Of a stretch of DNA of 64,000 nt, positions 51,241 to 63,671 are shown in pieces. Source of the stretch: Agrostemma githago (lineage: Eukaryota > Streptophyta > Magnoliopsida > Caryophyllales > Caryophyllaceae). Made by a program: the position numbers and the translations under genes. The DNA is taken from positions 33,861,577-33,925,576 of the forward strand of contig OY288254.1 of NCBI GenBank assembly GCA_958450325.1, written 5' to 3'. The stretch's first letter is position 1, and the number at the start of each line of letters is the position of its first letter. Under the pieces are notes generated by a model, which was not told where the DNA came from, did not search any database, and saw only the letters and a program-made list of their open reading frames with translations.

Positions 51241-52252
51241 CGTGGATGTGATTCAAAGATGGGGCACTGAACCTTAAGAGTAGGGTACTGCATAAGACGG
51301 GACGGAAAAGGGTTTAGGGTTGGATTAGGCGGACCCGCTTCGCAGCTCCGCCTAATCCAACCCTAAACCCTTTTCCTTATTCAAGGTCACTAAACCCGCA
51401 ACAAACTGAACCCTAAGAGGGTATTGGTGAACCCTATCGTGGATGTGATTCAAAGATGGGGCACTGAACCTTAAGAGTAGGGTACTACATAAGACGGGAT
51501 GGAAAAGGGTTTAGGGTTTGATTAGGCGGACCCGCTTTGCAGCTCCGCCTAATCCAACCCTAAACCCTTTTCCTTATTCATGGTCACTAAACCCGCAACA
51601 AACTGAACCCTAAGAGGGTATTGGTGAACCCTGTCGTGGATGTGATTCAAAGATGGGGCACTGAACCTTAAGAATAGGGTACTGCATAAGACGGGACGGA
51701 AATGGGTTTAGGGTTGGATTAGGCGGACCCGCTACGCGGCTCCGCCTAATACAACCCTAAACCCTTTTCCTTATTCAAGGTCACTAAACCCGCAAGAAAC
51801 TGAACCCTAAGAGGGTATTGGTGAACCCTGTCGTGGATGTGATTCAAAGATGGGCCACTGTACCTTAAGAGTAGGGTACTGCATAATACGGGACGGAAAA
51901 GGGTTTACAGTTGGATTAGGCGGACCCGCTTCGCGGCTCCGTCTAATCCAACCCTAAATCCTTTTCCTTATTCAAGGTCACTAAACCCGCAAGAAACTGA
52001 ACCCTAAGAGGGTATTGGTGAACCCTGTCGTGGATGTGATTCAAAGATGGGGCACTGAACCTTAAGAGTAGGGTACTGCATAAGACGGGACGGAAAAGGG
52101 TTTAGGGTTGGATTAGGCGGACCCGCTTCGCGGCTCCGCCTAATCCAACCCTAAACCCTTTTCCTTATTCAAGGTCACTAAACCCGCAATAAACTGACCC
52201 CTAAGAGGGAATTGGTGAACCCTGTCGTGGATGTGATTCAAAGATGGGGCAC

Positions 52253-52416
52253 TGAACCTTAAGAGTAGGTTAATGCATAAGACGGGACGGAAAAGGGCTC
52301 CGCCTAATCCAACCCTAAACCCTATTCCTTATTCATGGTCACTAAACCCGCAACAAACTGAACCCTAAGAAGGAATTGGTGAACCCTGTCGTGGATGTGA
52401 TTCAAAGATGGGGCAC
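52253..52416 (+). repeat. 164-bp deletion monomer, copy 5
   Basis: The same junction is at 52297/52298. It lies 7,635 bp from copy 1 and 3,764 bp from copy 3, consistent with the large displaced block around it. Confidence 0.92.
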
Positions 52417-53657
52417 TGAACCTTAAGAGTAGGGTACTGCATAAGACGGGACGGAAAAGGGTTTAGGGTTGGATTAGGCGGGCCCGCTATGCGGCTCCGC
52501 CTAATACAACCCTAAACCTTTTCCTTATTCAAGGTCACTAAACCCGCAAGAAACTGAACCCTAAGAGGGTATTGGTGAACCCTGTCGTGGATGTGATTTA
52601 AAGATGGGGCACTGAACCTTAAGAGTAGGGTACTGCATAAGACGGGACGGAAAAGGGTTTAGGGTTGGATTAGGCGGACCCGCTTCGCGGCTTCGCCTAA
52701 TCCAACCCTAAACCCTTTTCCTTATTTAAGGTCACTAAACCCGCAAGAAACTGAACCCTAAGAGGGTATTGGTGAACCCTGTCGTGGATGTGATTCAAAG
52801 ATGGGGCACTGAACCTTAAGAGTAGGGTACTACATAAGACGGGACGGAAAAGGGTTTAGGGTTGGATTAGGCGGACCCGCTTCGCAGCTCCGCCTAATCC
52901 AACCCTAAACCCTTTTCCTTATTCAAGGTCACTAAACCCGCAACAAACTGAACCCTAAGAGGGTATTGGTGAACCCTATCGTGGATGTGATTCAAAGATG
53001 GGGCACTGAACCTTAAGAGTAGGGTACTGCATAAGACGGGACGGAAAAGGGTTTAGGGTTGGATTAGGCGGACCCGCTTCGCGGCTCCGCCTAATCCAAC
53101 CCTAAACCCTTTTCCTTATTCAAGGTCACTAAACCCGCAAGAAACTGAACCCTAAGAGGGTATTGGTGAACCCTGTCGTGGATGTGATTCAAAGATGGGG
53201 CACTGAACCTTAAGAGTAGGGTACTGCATAAGACGGGACGGAAAAGGGTTTAGGGTTGGATTAGGCGGACCCGCTTCGCAGCTCCGCCTAATCCAACCCT
53301 AAACCCTTTTCCTTATTCAAGGTCACTAAACCCGCAACAAACTGAACCCTAAGAGGGTATTGGTGAACCCTATCGTGGATGTGATTCAAAGATGGGGCAC
53401 TGAACCTTAAGAGTAGGGTACTACAAAAGACGGGATGGAAAAGGGTTTAGGGTTGGATTAGGCGGACCCGCTTTGCAGCTCCGCCTAATCCAACCCTAAA
53501 CCCTTTTCCTTATTCATGGTCACTAAACCCGCAAGAAACTGAACCCTAACAGGGTATTGGTGAACCCTGTCGTGGATGTGATTCAAAGATGGGGCACTGA
53601 ACCTTAAGAATAGGGTACTGCATAAGACGGGACGGAAATGGGTTTAGGGTTGGATTA

Positions 53658-53682
53658 GGCGGAGCCGCGAGGCGGGTCCGCC
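53658..53682 (-). repeat. Inverted hairpin core 2
   Basis: The reverse-complement core has one change (GCGAGGCGGG instead of GCGAAGCGGG). It sits in a different monomer background (GAATAGGG, GGACGGAAATGGG) from cores 1 and 3, so it is either a separate inversion or a transfer of the core by gene conversion. Confidence 0.9.
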
Positions 53683-53689
53683 TAATCCA

Positions 53690-56600
53690 ACCCTAAACCC
53701 TTTTCCTTATTCAAGGTCACTAAACCCGCAAGAAACTGAACCCTAAGAGGGTATTGGTGAACCCTGTCGTGGATGTGATTCAAAGATGGGGCACTGAACC
53801 TTAAGAGTAGGGTACTGCATATGACGGGACGGAAAAGGGTTTAGGGTTGGATTAGGCGGACCCGCTTCGCGGCTCCGCCTAATCCAACCCTAAACCCTTT
53901 TCCTTATTCAAGGTCACTAAACCTGCAAGAAACTGAACCCTAAGAGGGTATTGGTGAACCCTGTCGTGGATGTGATTCAAAGATGGGGCACTGAACCTTA
54001 AGAGTAGGGTACTGCATAAGACGGGACGGAAAAGGGTTTAGGGTTGGATTAGGCGGACCCGCTTCGCAGCTCCGCCTAATCCAACCCTAAACCCTTTTAC
54101 TTATTCAAGGTTACTAAACCCGCAACAAACTGAACCGTAAGAGGGTATTGGTGAACCCTATCGTGGATGTGATTCAAAGATGGGGCACTGAACCTTAAGA
54201 GTAGGGTACAGCATAAGACGGGACGGAAAAGGGTTTAGGGTTGGATTAGGCGGACCCGCTTCGCGGCTTCGCCTAATCCAACCCTAAACCCTTTTCCTTA
54301 TTCAAGGTCACTAAACCCGCAAGAAACTGAACACTAAGAGAGTATTGGTGAACCCTTTCGTGGATGTGATTCAAAGATGGGGCACTGAACCTTAAGAGTG
54401 GGGTACTGCATAAGACGGGACGGAAAAGGGTTCAGGGTTGGATTAGGCGGACCCGCTTCGCGGCTCCGCCTAATCCAACCCTAAACCCTTTTCCTTATTC
54501 AAGGTCACTAAACCCGCAACAAACTGAACCCTAAGAGGGTATTGGTGAACTCTATCGTGGATGTGATTCAAATATGGGGCACTGGAACCTTAAGAGTAGG
54601 GTACTACATACGACGGGATGGAAAAGGGTTTAGGGTTGGATTAGGCGGACCCGCTTCGCAGCTCCGCCTAATCCAACCCTAAACCCTTTTCCTTATTCAT
54701 GGTCACTAAACCCGCAACAAACTGAACCCTAAGAGGGTATTGGTGAACCCTGTCGTGGATGTGATTCAAAGATGGGGCACTGAACCTTAAGAGTAGGGTA
54801 CTGCATAAAACGGGACGGAAAAGGTTTTAGGGTTGGATTAGGCGGACCCGCTACGCGGCTCCGCCTAATACAACCCCAAACCTTTTCCTTATTCAAGGTC
54901 ACTAAACCCGCAAGAAACTGAACCCTAAGAGGGTATTGGTGAACCCTGTCGTGGATGTGATTCAAAGATGGGGCACTGAACCTTAAGAATAGGGTACTGC
55001 ATAAGACGGGACGGAAATGGGTTTAGGGTTGGATTAGGCGGACCCGCTACGCGGCTCCGCCTAATACAACCCTAAACCCTTTTCCTTATTCAAGGTCACT
55101 AAACCCGCAAGAAACTGAACCCTAAGAGGGTATTGGTGAACCCTGTCGTGGATGTGATTCAAAGATGGGCCACTGTACCTTAAGAGTAGGGTACTGCATA
55201 ATACGGGACGGAAAAGGGTTTACAGTTGGATTAGGCGGACCCGCTTCGCGGCTCCGTCTAATCCAACCCTAAATCCTTTTCCTTATTCAAGGTCACTAAA
55301 CCCGCAAGAAACTGAACCCTAAGAGGGTATTGGTGAACCCTGTCGTGGATGTGATTCAAAGATGGGGCACTGAACCTTAAGAGTAGGGTACTGCATAAGA
55401 CGGGACGGAAAAGGGTTTAGGGTTGGATTAGGCGGACCCGCTTCGCGGCTCCGCCTAATCCAACCCTAAACCCTTTTCCTTATTCAAGGTCACTAAACCC
55501 GCAATAAACTGACCCCGAAGAGGGTATTGGTGAACCCTGTCGTGGAGGTGATTCAAAGATGGGTCACTGAACCTTAAGAGTAGGTTAATGCATAAGACGG
55601 GACGGAAAAGGGCTCCGCCTAATCCAACCCTAAACCCTATTCCTTATTCATGGTCACTAAACCCGCAACAAACTGAACCCTAAGAAGGAATTGGTGAACC
55701 CTGTCGTGGATGTGATTCAAAGATGGGGCACTGAACCTTAAGAGTAGGGTACTGCATAAGACGGGACGGAAAAGGGTTTAGGGTTGGATTAGGCGGGCCC
55801 GCTATGCGGCTCCGCCTAATACAACCCTAAACCTTTTCCTTATTCAAGGTCACTAAACCCGCAAGAAACTGAACCCTAAGAGGGTATTGGTGAACCCTGT
55901 CGTTGATGTGATTCAAAGATGGGGCACTGAACCTTAAGAGTAGGGTACTGCATAAGACGGGACGGAAAAGGGTTTAGGGTTGGATTAGGCGGACCCGCTT
56001 CGCGGCTTCGCCTAATCCAACCCTAAACCCTTTTCCTTATTCAAGGTCACTAAACCCGCAAGAAACTGAACCCTAAGAGGGTATTGGTGAACCCTGTCGT
56101 GGATGTGATTCAAAGATGGGGCACTGAACCTTAAGAGTAGGGTACTGCATATGACGGGACGGAAAAGGGTTTAGGGTTGGATTAGGCGGACCCGCTTCGC
56201 GGCTCCGCCTAATCCAACCCTAAACCCTTTTCCTTATTCAAGGTCACTAAACCTGCAAGAAACTGAACCCTAAGAGGGTATTGGTGAACCCTGTCGTGGA
56301 TGTGATTCAAAGATGGGGCACTGAACCTTAAGAGTAGGGTACTGCATAAGACGGGACGGAAAAGGGTTTAGGGTTGGATTAGGCGGACCCGCTTCGCAGC
56401 TCCGCCTAATCCAACCCTAAACCCTTTTACTTATTCAAGGTTACTAAACCCGCAACAAACTGAACCGTAAGAGGGTATTGGTGAACCCTATCGTGGATGT
56501 GATTCAAAGATGGGGCACTGAACCTTAAGAGTAGGGTACAGCATAAGACGGGACGGAAAAGGGTTTAGGGTTGGATTAGGCGGACCCGCTTCGCGGCTGC

Positions 56601-57228
56601 GCCTAATCCAACCCTAAACCCTTTTCCTTATTCAAGGTCACTAAACCCGCAAGAAACTGAACACTAAGAGAGTATTGGTGAACCCTTTCGTGGATGTGAT
56701 TCAAAGATGGGGCACTGAACCTTAAGAGTGGGGTACTGCATAAGACGGGACGGAAAAGGGTTCAGGGTTGGATTAGGCGGACCCGCTTCGCGGCTCCGCC
56801 TAATCCAACCCTAAACCCTTTTCCTTATTCAAGGTCACTAAACCCGCAACAAACTGAACCCTAAGAGGGTATTGGTGAAATCTATCGTGGATGTGATTCA
56901 AATATGGGGCACTGGAACCTTAAGAGTAGGGTACTACATACGACGGGATGGAAAAGGGTTTAGGGTTGGATTAGGCGGACCCGCTTCGCAGCTCCGCCTA
57001 ATCCAACCCTAAACCCTTTTCCTTATTCATGGTCACTAAACCCGCAACAAACTGAACCCTAAGAGGGTATTGGTGAACCCTGTCGTGGATGTGATTCAAA
57101 GATGGGGCACTGAACCTTAAGAGTAGGGTACTGCATAAAACGGGATGGAAAAGGTTTTAGGGTTGGATTAGGCGGACCCGCTACGCGGCTCCGCCTAATA
57201 CAACCCCAAACCTTTTCCTTATTCAAGG
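53690..57228 (+). repeat. 1.2-kb block duplicated at 2,330-bp offset
   Basis: CATATGACGGG (53821, 56151 for ATGACGGG) and GGTTCAGGG (54431, 56761 for TTCAGGG) are 2,330 bp apart; rare CACTGGAACC, ACATACGACGGG and AAGGTTTTAGGG are shared. The duplicated parts are about 53,690-54,898 and 56,020-57,228. Between them (54.9-56.0 kb) lies a block matching 51.6-52.7 kb at offset 3,315. The right-hand match stops exactly at ATTCAAGG: copy 1 continues TCACTAAACC, copy 2 continues ACGGAAAAGGG into a second hairpin. Confidence 0.86.
55568..55731 (+). repeat. 164-bp deletion monomer, copy 6
   Basis: The same junction is at 55612/55613, 3,315 bp from copy 5. The preceding monomer has GACCCCGAAGAGG and GTGGAGGTGATTC and ends GGGTCAC, so it has drifted further than the others. 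Confidence 0.9.
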
Positions 57229-59361
57229 ACGGAAAAGGGTTTAGGGTTGGATTAGGCGGACCCGCTTTGCGGCTCCGCCTAATCCAACCCTAAACCCTTT
57301 TCCTTATTCAAGGTCACTAAACCCGCAAGAAACTGAACCCTAAGAGGGTATTGGTGAACCCTGTCGTGGATGTGATTCAAAGATGGGGCACTGAACCTTA
57401 AGAGTAGGGTACTGCATAAGACGGGACGGAAAAGGGTTTAGGGTTGGATTAGGCGGACCCGCTTCGCGGCTCCGCCTAATCCAACCCTAAACCCTTTTCC
57501 TTATTCAAGGTCACTAAACCCGCAACAAACTGAACCCCAAGAGGGTATTGATGAACCCTGTCGTGGATGTGATTCAAAGATGGGGCACTGAACCTTAAGA
57601 GTAGGGTACTACATAAGACGGGATGGAAAAGGGTTTAGGGTTGGATTAGGCGGACCCGCTTCGCAGCTCCGCCTAATCCAACCCTAAACCCTTTTCCTTA
57701 TTCATGGTCACTAAACCCGCAACAAACTGAACCCTAAGAGGGTATTGGTGAACCCTGTCGTGGATGTGATTCAAAGATGGGGTACTGAACCTTAAGAGTA
57801 GGGTACTGCATAAGACGGGACGGAAAAGGGTTTAGGGGTGGATTAGGCGGACCCGCTTTGCGGTTCCGCCTAATCCAACCCTAAACCCTTTTCCTTATTC
57901 AAGGTCACTAAACCCGCAAGAAACTGAACCCTAAGAGGGTATTGGTGAACCCTGTCGTGGATGTGATTCAAAGATGGGGCACTGAACCTTAAGAGTAGGG
58001 TACTGCATAAGACGGGACGGAAAAGGGTTTAGGGTTGGATTAGAAGGACCCGCTACGCGGCTCTGCCTAATCCAACCCTAAACCCTTTTCCTTATTCAAG
58101 GTCACTAAACCCGCAAGAAACTGAACCCTAAGAGGGTATTGGTGAACCCTGTCGTGGATGTGATTCAAAGATGGGGCACTGAACCTTAAGAGTAGGTTAC
58201 TGCATAAGACGGGACGGAAAAGGGTTTAGGGTTGGATTAGGCAGACCCGCTTCGCGGCTTCACCTAATCCAACCCTAAACCCTTTTCCTTATTCAAGGTC
58301 ACTAAACCCGCAACAAACTGAACCCTAAGAGGGTATTGATGAACCCTGTCGAGGATGTGATTCAAAGATGGGGCACTGAACCTTAAGAGTAGGGTATTAC
58401 ATAAGACGGGACGGAAAAGGGTTTAGGGTTGGATTAGGCGGACCCGCTTCGCGGCTCCGCCTAATCCAACCCTAAACCCTTTTCCTTATTCAAGGTCACT
58501 AAACCCGCAACAAACTGAACCCTAAGAGGGTATTGGTGATCCCAATCGTGGATGTGATTCAAAGATGGGGCACTGAACCTTAAGAGTAGGGTACTACATA
58601 AGACGGGATGGAAAAGGGTTTAGGATTGGATTAGGCGGACCCGCTTCGCAGCTCCGCCTAATCCAACCCTAAACCCTTTTCCTTATTCATGGTCACTAAA
58701 CCCGCAACAAACTGAACCCTAAGAGGGTATTGGTGAACCCTGTCGTGGATGTGATTCAAAGATGGGGCACTGAACCTTAAGAGTAGGGTACTGCATAAGA
58801 CGGGACGGAAAAGGGTTTAGGGTTGAATTAGGCGGACCCGCTTTGCGGTTCCGCCTAATCCAACCCTAAACCCTTTTCCTTATTCAAGGTCACTAAACCC
58901 GCAAGAAACTGAAACCTAAGAGGGTATTGGTGAACCCTGTCGTGGATGTGATTCAAAGATGGGGCACTGAACCTTAAGAGTACGGTACTGCATAAGACAG
59001 GACGGAAAAGGGTTTAGGGTTGGATTAGGCGGACCCGCTTTGCGGTTACGCCTAATGCAACCCTAAACCCTTTTCCTTATTCAAGGTCACTAAACCCGCA
59101 AGAAACTGAACCCTAAGAGGGTATTGGTGAACCCTGTCGTGGATGTGATTCAAAGATGGGGCACTGAACCTTAAGAGTAGGGTACTGCATAAGACGGGAC
59201 GGAAAAGGGTTTAGGGTTGGATTAGGCGGACCCGCTTCGCGGCTCCGCCTAATCCAACCCTAAACTCTTTTCCTTATTCAAGGTCACTAAACCCGCAACA
59301 AACTGAACCCTAAGAGGGTATTGGTGAACCCTGTCGTGGATGTGATTCAAAGATGGGGCAC

Positions 59362-59643
59362 TGAACCTTAAGAGTAGGGTACTGCATAAGACGGGACGGA
59401 AAAGGGTTTAGGGTTGAATTAGGCGGACCCGCTACGCGGCTCCGCCTAATACAACCCTAAACCCTTTTCATTATTCAAGGACGGAAAAGGGTTTAGGGTT
59501 GGATTAGGCGGACCCGCTTCGCGGCTCCGCCTAATCCAACCCTAAACCCTTTTCCTTATTCAAGGTCACTAAACCCGCAACAAACTGAACCCTAAGAGGG
59601 TATTTGTGAACCCTGTCGTGGATGTGATTCAAAGATGGGGCAC
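59362..59643 (+). repeat. Double-hairpin monomer, type D3 (282 bp, least degenerate)
   Basis: The structure is as in D1, but hairpin 1 keeps near-canonical arms: GGGTTGAATTAGGCGG on the left and CCCTAAACCCTTTTCATT on the right, where D1 has GAATTTGGCGG and AAACAATTTTCATT. The second hairpin has the normal GACCCGC. D3 copies are also seen near 14.0, 15.4, 62.1 and 63.4 kb. D3 shares the diagnostic TTTTCATTATTCAAGG of D1, so it looks like the form from which D1 was derived. Confidence 0.85.
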
Positions 59644-61670
59644 TGAACCTTAAGAGTAGGGTAATGCATAAGACGGGACGGAAAAGGGTTTAGGGTTGGA
59701 TTAGGCGGACCCGCTTCGCAGCTCCGCCTAATCCAACCCTAAACCCTTTTCCTTATTCAAGGTCACTAAACCCGCAACAAACTGAACCCTAAGAGGGTAT
59801 TGGTGAACCCTGTCGTGGATGAGATTCAAAGATGGGGCACTGAACCTTAAGAGTAGGGTACTGCATAAGACGGGACGGAAAAGGGTTTAGGGTTGGATTA
59901 GGCGGACCCGCTATGCGGCTCCGCCTAATACAACCCTAAACCTTTTCCTTATTCAAGGTCACTAAACCCGCAAGAAACTGAACCCTAAGAGGGTATTGGT
60001 GAACTCTGTCGTGGATGTGATTCAAAGATGGGGCACTGAACCTTAAGAGTAGGGTACTGCATAAGACGGGACGGAAAAGGGTTTAGGGTTGGATTAGGCG
60101 GACCCGCTATACGGCTCCGCCTAATCCAACCCTAAACCCTTTTCCTTATTCAAGGTCACTAAACCCGCAAGAAACTGAACCCTAAGAGGGTATTGGTGAA
60201 CCCTATCGTGGATGTGATTCAAAGATGGGGCACTGAACCTTAAGAGTAGGGTATTGCATAAGACGGGACGGAAAAGGGTTTAGGGTTGGATTAGGCGGAC
60301 CCGCTATGCGGCTTCGCCTAATACAACCCTAAACCTTTTCCTTATTCAAGGTCACTAAACCCGCAAGAAACTGAACCCTAAGAGGATATTGGTGAACCCT
60401 GTCGTGGATGTGATTCAAAGATGGGGCACTGAACCTTAAGAGTAGGGTACTGCATAAGACGGGACGGAAAAGGGTTTAGGGTTGGATTAGGCGGACCCGC
60501 TTCGCGGCTCCGCCTAATCCAACCCTAAACCCTTTTCCTTATTCAAGGTCACTAAACCCGCAAGAAGCTGAACCCTAAGAGGGTATTGGTGAACCCTGTC
60601 GTGGATGAGATTCAAAGATGGGGCACTGAACCTTAAGAGTAGGGTATTGCATAAGACGGGACGGAAAAGGGTTTAGGGTTGGATTAGGCGGACCCGCTAT
60701 GCGGCTTCGCCTAATACAACCCTAAACCTTTTCCTTATTCAAGGTCACTAAACCCGCAAGAAACTGAACCCTAAGAGGATATTGGTGAACCCTGTCGTGG
60801 ATGTGATTCAAAGATGGGGCACTGAACCTTAAGAGGAGGGTACTGCATAAGACGGGACGGAAAAGGGTTTAGGGTTGGATTAGGCGGACCCGCTTCGCGG
60901 CTCCGCCTAATCCAACCCTAAACCCTTTTCCTTATTCAAGGTCACTAAACCCGCAAGAAGCTGAACCCTAAGAGGGTATTGGTGAACCCTGTCGTGGATG
61001 TGATTCAAAGATGGGGCACTGAACCTTAAGAGTAGGGTACTGCATAAGACGGGACGGAAAAGGGTTTAGGGTTGGATTAGGCGGACCCGCTTCGCAGCTC
61101 CGCCTAATCCAACCCTAAACCCTTTTCCTTCTTCAAGATCACTCAACCCGCAACAAACTGAACCCTAAGAGGGTATTGGTGAACCCTATCGTGGATGTGA
61201 TTCAAAGATGGGGCACTGAACCATAAGAGTAGGGTACTACATAAGACGGGATGGAAAAGGGTTTAGGGTTGGATTAGGCGGACCCGCTTCGCAGCTCCGC
61301 CTAATCCAACCCTAAACCCTTTTCCTTATTCATGGTCACTAAACCCGCAACAAACAGAACCCAAAGAGGGTATTGGTGAACCCTATCGTGGATGTGATTC
61401 AAAGATGGGGCACTGAACCTTAAGAGTAGGGTACTACATAAGACGGGATGGAAAAGGGTTTAGGGTTGGATTAGGCGGACCCGCTTCGCAGCTCCGCCTA
61501 ATCCAACCCTAAACCCTTTTCTTTATTCAAGGTCACTAAACCCGCAAGAAACTGAACCCTAAGAGGGTATTGGTGAACCCTGTCGTGGATGTGATTCAAT
61601 GATAGGGCACTGAACCTTAAGAGTAGGGTATTGCATAAGACGGGACGGAAAAGGGTTTAGGGTTGGATTA

Positions 61671-61695
61671 GACGGAGCCGCGAAGCGGGTCCACC
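61671..61695 (-). repeat. Inverted hairpin core 3
   Basis: The inverted core with GAA loop has two stem changes (GACGGA and TCCACC at its ends). The monomer has GATAGGGCAC and GGGTATTGCAT, as does core 1, which points to common descent over about 12 kb of separation. Confidence 0.9.
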
Positions 61696-61699
61696 TAAT

Positions 61700-63445
61700 C
61701 CAACCCTAAACCCTTTTCCTTATTCAAGGTCACTAAACCCGCAAGAAACTGAACCCTAAGAGGGTATTGGTGAACCCAATCGTGGATGTGATTCAAAGAT
61801 GGGGCACTGAACCTTAAGAGTAGAGTACTACATAAGACGGGATGGAAAAGGGTTTAGGGTTGGATTAGGCGGACCCGCTTCGCAGCTCCGCCTAACCCAA
61901 CCCTAAACCCTTTTCCTTATTCATGGTCACTAAACCTGCAACAAACTGAACCCTAAGAGGGTATTGGTGAACCCTGTCGTGGATGTGATTCAAAGATGGG
62001 GCACTGAACCTTAAGAGTAGGGTACTGCATAAGACGGGACGGAAAAGGGTTTAGGGTTGAATTAGGGGAACCCGCTACGCGGCTCCGCCTAATACAACCC
62101 TAAACCCTTTTCATTATTCAAGGACGGAAAAGAGTTTAGGGTTGGATTAGGCGAACCCGCTTCGCGGCTCCGCCTAATCCAACCCTAAACCCTTTTCCTT
62201 ATTCAAGGTCACTAAACACGCAAGAAACTGAACACTAAGAGAGTATTGGTGAACCCTGTCGTGGATGTGATTCAAAGATGGGGCACTGAACCTTAAGAGT
62301 GGGGTACTGCATAAGACGGGACGGAAAAGGGTTCAGGGTTGGATTAGGCGGACCCGCTTCGCGGCTCCGCCTAATCCAACCCTAAACCCTTTTCCTTATT
62401 CAAGGTCACTAAACCCGCAACAAACTGAACCCTAAGAGGGTATTGGTGAACCCTATCGTGGATGTGATTCAAATATGGGGCACTGAACCTTAAGAGTAGG
62501 GTACTACATAAGACGGGATGGAAAAGGGTTTAGGGTTGGATTAGGCGGACCCGCTTCGCAGCTCCGCCTAATCCAACCCTAAACCCTTTTCCTTATTCAT
62601 GGTCACTAAACCCGCAATAAACTGAACCCTAAGAGGGTATTGGTGAACCCTGTCGTGGATGAGATTCAAAGATGGGGCGCTGAACCTTAAGAGTAGGGTA
62701 CTGCATAAGACGGGACGGAAAAGGGTTTAGGGTTGGATTAGGCGGACCCGTTATGCGGCCCCGCCTAATACAACCCTAAACCTTTTCCTTATTCAAGGTC
62801 ACTAAACCCGCAAGAAACTGAACCCTAAGAGGGTATTGGTGAACCCTGTCGTGGATGTGATTCAAAGATGGGGCACTGAACCTTAAGAGTAGGGTACTGC
62901 ATAAGACGGGACGGAAAAGGGTTTAGGGTTGGATTAGGCGGACCCGCTATACGGCTCCGCCTAATCCAACCCTAAACCCTTTTCCTTATTCAAGGTCACT
63001 AAACCCGCAAGAAACTGAACCCCAAGAGGGTATTGGTGAACCCTGTCGTGGATGTGATTCAAAGATGGGGCACTGAACCTTAAGAGTAGGGTACTACATA
63101 AGACGGGATGGAAAAGGGTTTAGGGTTGGATTAGGCGGACCCGCTTCGCAGCTCCGCCTAACCCAACCCTAAACCCTTTTCCTTATTCATGGTCACTAAA
63201 CCTGCAACAAACTGAACCCTAAGAGGGTATTGGTGAACCCTGTCGTGGATGTGATTCAAAGATGGGGCACTGAACCTTAAGAGTAGGGTACTGCATAAGA
63301 CGGGACGGAAAAGGGTTTAGGGTTGAATTAGGCGAACCCGCTACGCGGCTCCGCCTAATACAACCCTAAACCCTTTTCATTATTCAAGGACGGAAAAGAG
63401 TTTAGGGTTGGATTAGGCGGACCCGCTTCGCGGCTCCGCCTAACC
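61700..63445 (+). repeat. Block duplicated at 1,266-bp offset
   Basis: CCTAACCCAACCC at 61891 and 63157, and GGAAAAGAGTTTAGGG (AGAG at 62131 and 63397), are 1,266 bp apart. Matched segments are about 61,700-62,170 and 62,966-63,440. CCTAACCC and AAAGAG also recur in the next monomers (63,441 and 63,674), so the same variants have spread through short steps. The edges are approximate. Confidence 0.75.
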
Positions 63446-63550
63446 CAACCCTAAACCCTTTTCCTTATTCATGGTCACTAAACCTGCAACAAACTAAACC
63501 CTAAGAGGGTATTGGTGAACCCTGTCGTGGATGTGATTCAAAGATGGGGC

Positions 63551-63570
63551 ACTGAAAGAGTAGGGTACTG
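63551..63570 (+). repeat. 5-bp deletion in monomer lead block
   Basis: The usual CACTGAACCTTAAGAGTAGG reads CACTGAAAGAGTAGG, losing five bases (CCTTA or equivalent). I saw it only here in the window. The monomer otherwise follows the D3 pattern. Confidence 0.85.
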
Positions 63571-63671
63571 CATAAGACGGGACGGAAAAGGGTTTAGGGT
63601 TGAATTAGGTGAACCCGCTACGCGGCTCCTCCTAATACAACCCTAAACCCTTTTCATTATTCAAGGACGGA

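Larger units (their letters stand above)
51071..51267 (+). repeat. Representative consensus-like 197-bp monomer
   Basis: This copy carries what appears to be the commonest base at each site I compared, so it serves as a reference monomer. Order of parts: a lead block (TGAACCTTAAGAGTAGGG, then GCATAAGACGGGAC), the 73-bp palindrome with a TTC loop, CTTATTCAAGG, a TCACTAAACCCGCAAG block, TGAACCCTAAGAGGG, TATTGGTGAACCCTGTCG, and GATTCAAAGATGGGGCAC. The next monomer begins at 51268. The length of 197 bp is close to a nucleosome plus linker, which is common among centromeric satellites. There is no open reading frame of note: TAG triplets inside TTTAGGG and GGATTAGG stop the frames. Confidence 0.95.
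49905..52640 (+). repeat. Displaced third copy of the 2,254-bp region (offset 7,635 bp)
   Basis: GGCGGCGG (42623 to 50258), CATAGGACGG (43265 to 50900), ATGGGCCACTGTACC (44215 to 51850) and the deletion monomer (44651 to 52286) are all displaced by exactly 7,635 bp. The match starts just right of the inverted-core monomer at 49.86 kb. From about 48.0 to 49.0 kb the sequence also recurs 3,764 bp on (48086 to 51850; 48831 to 52595), so this segment is a mosaic of two sources. Confidence 0.83.
57229..61700 (+). repeat. Less regular monomer stretch with a 393-bp dimer duplication
   Basis: Monomers here carry more private changes (TTAGAAGGACCC at 58,040, CTTCACCTAATCC at 58,257, GGTTACGCC at 59,044, TATTTGTGAACC at 59,600) and I found no long exact higher-order repeat. 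One clear dimer step exists: GCTTCGCC at 60311 and 60704, GAGGATATTGG and GAAGCTGAACC are each repeated 393 bp apart (197 + 196). A TGATCCCAATCG monomer near 58,537 links to the 13-15 kb repeats. Confidence 0.8.

Noticed and set aside
54729..54965. 78-codon open frame on the minus strand
   Set aside because: It lies entirely within satellite monomers. The frame is open because one substitution (CCCCAAACC for CCCTAAACC) turns the TAG inside TTTAGGG into TGG, and because one C is missing there. There is no family resemblance, and it is not conserved in other monomers.
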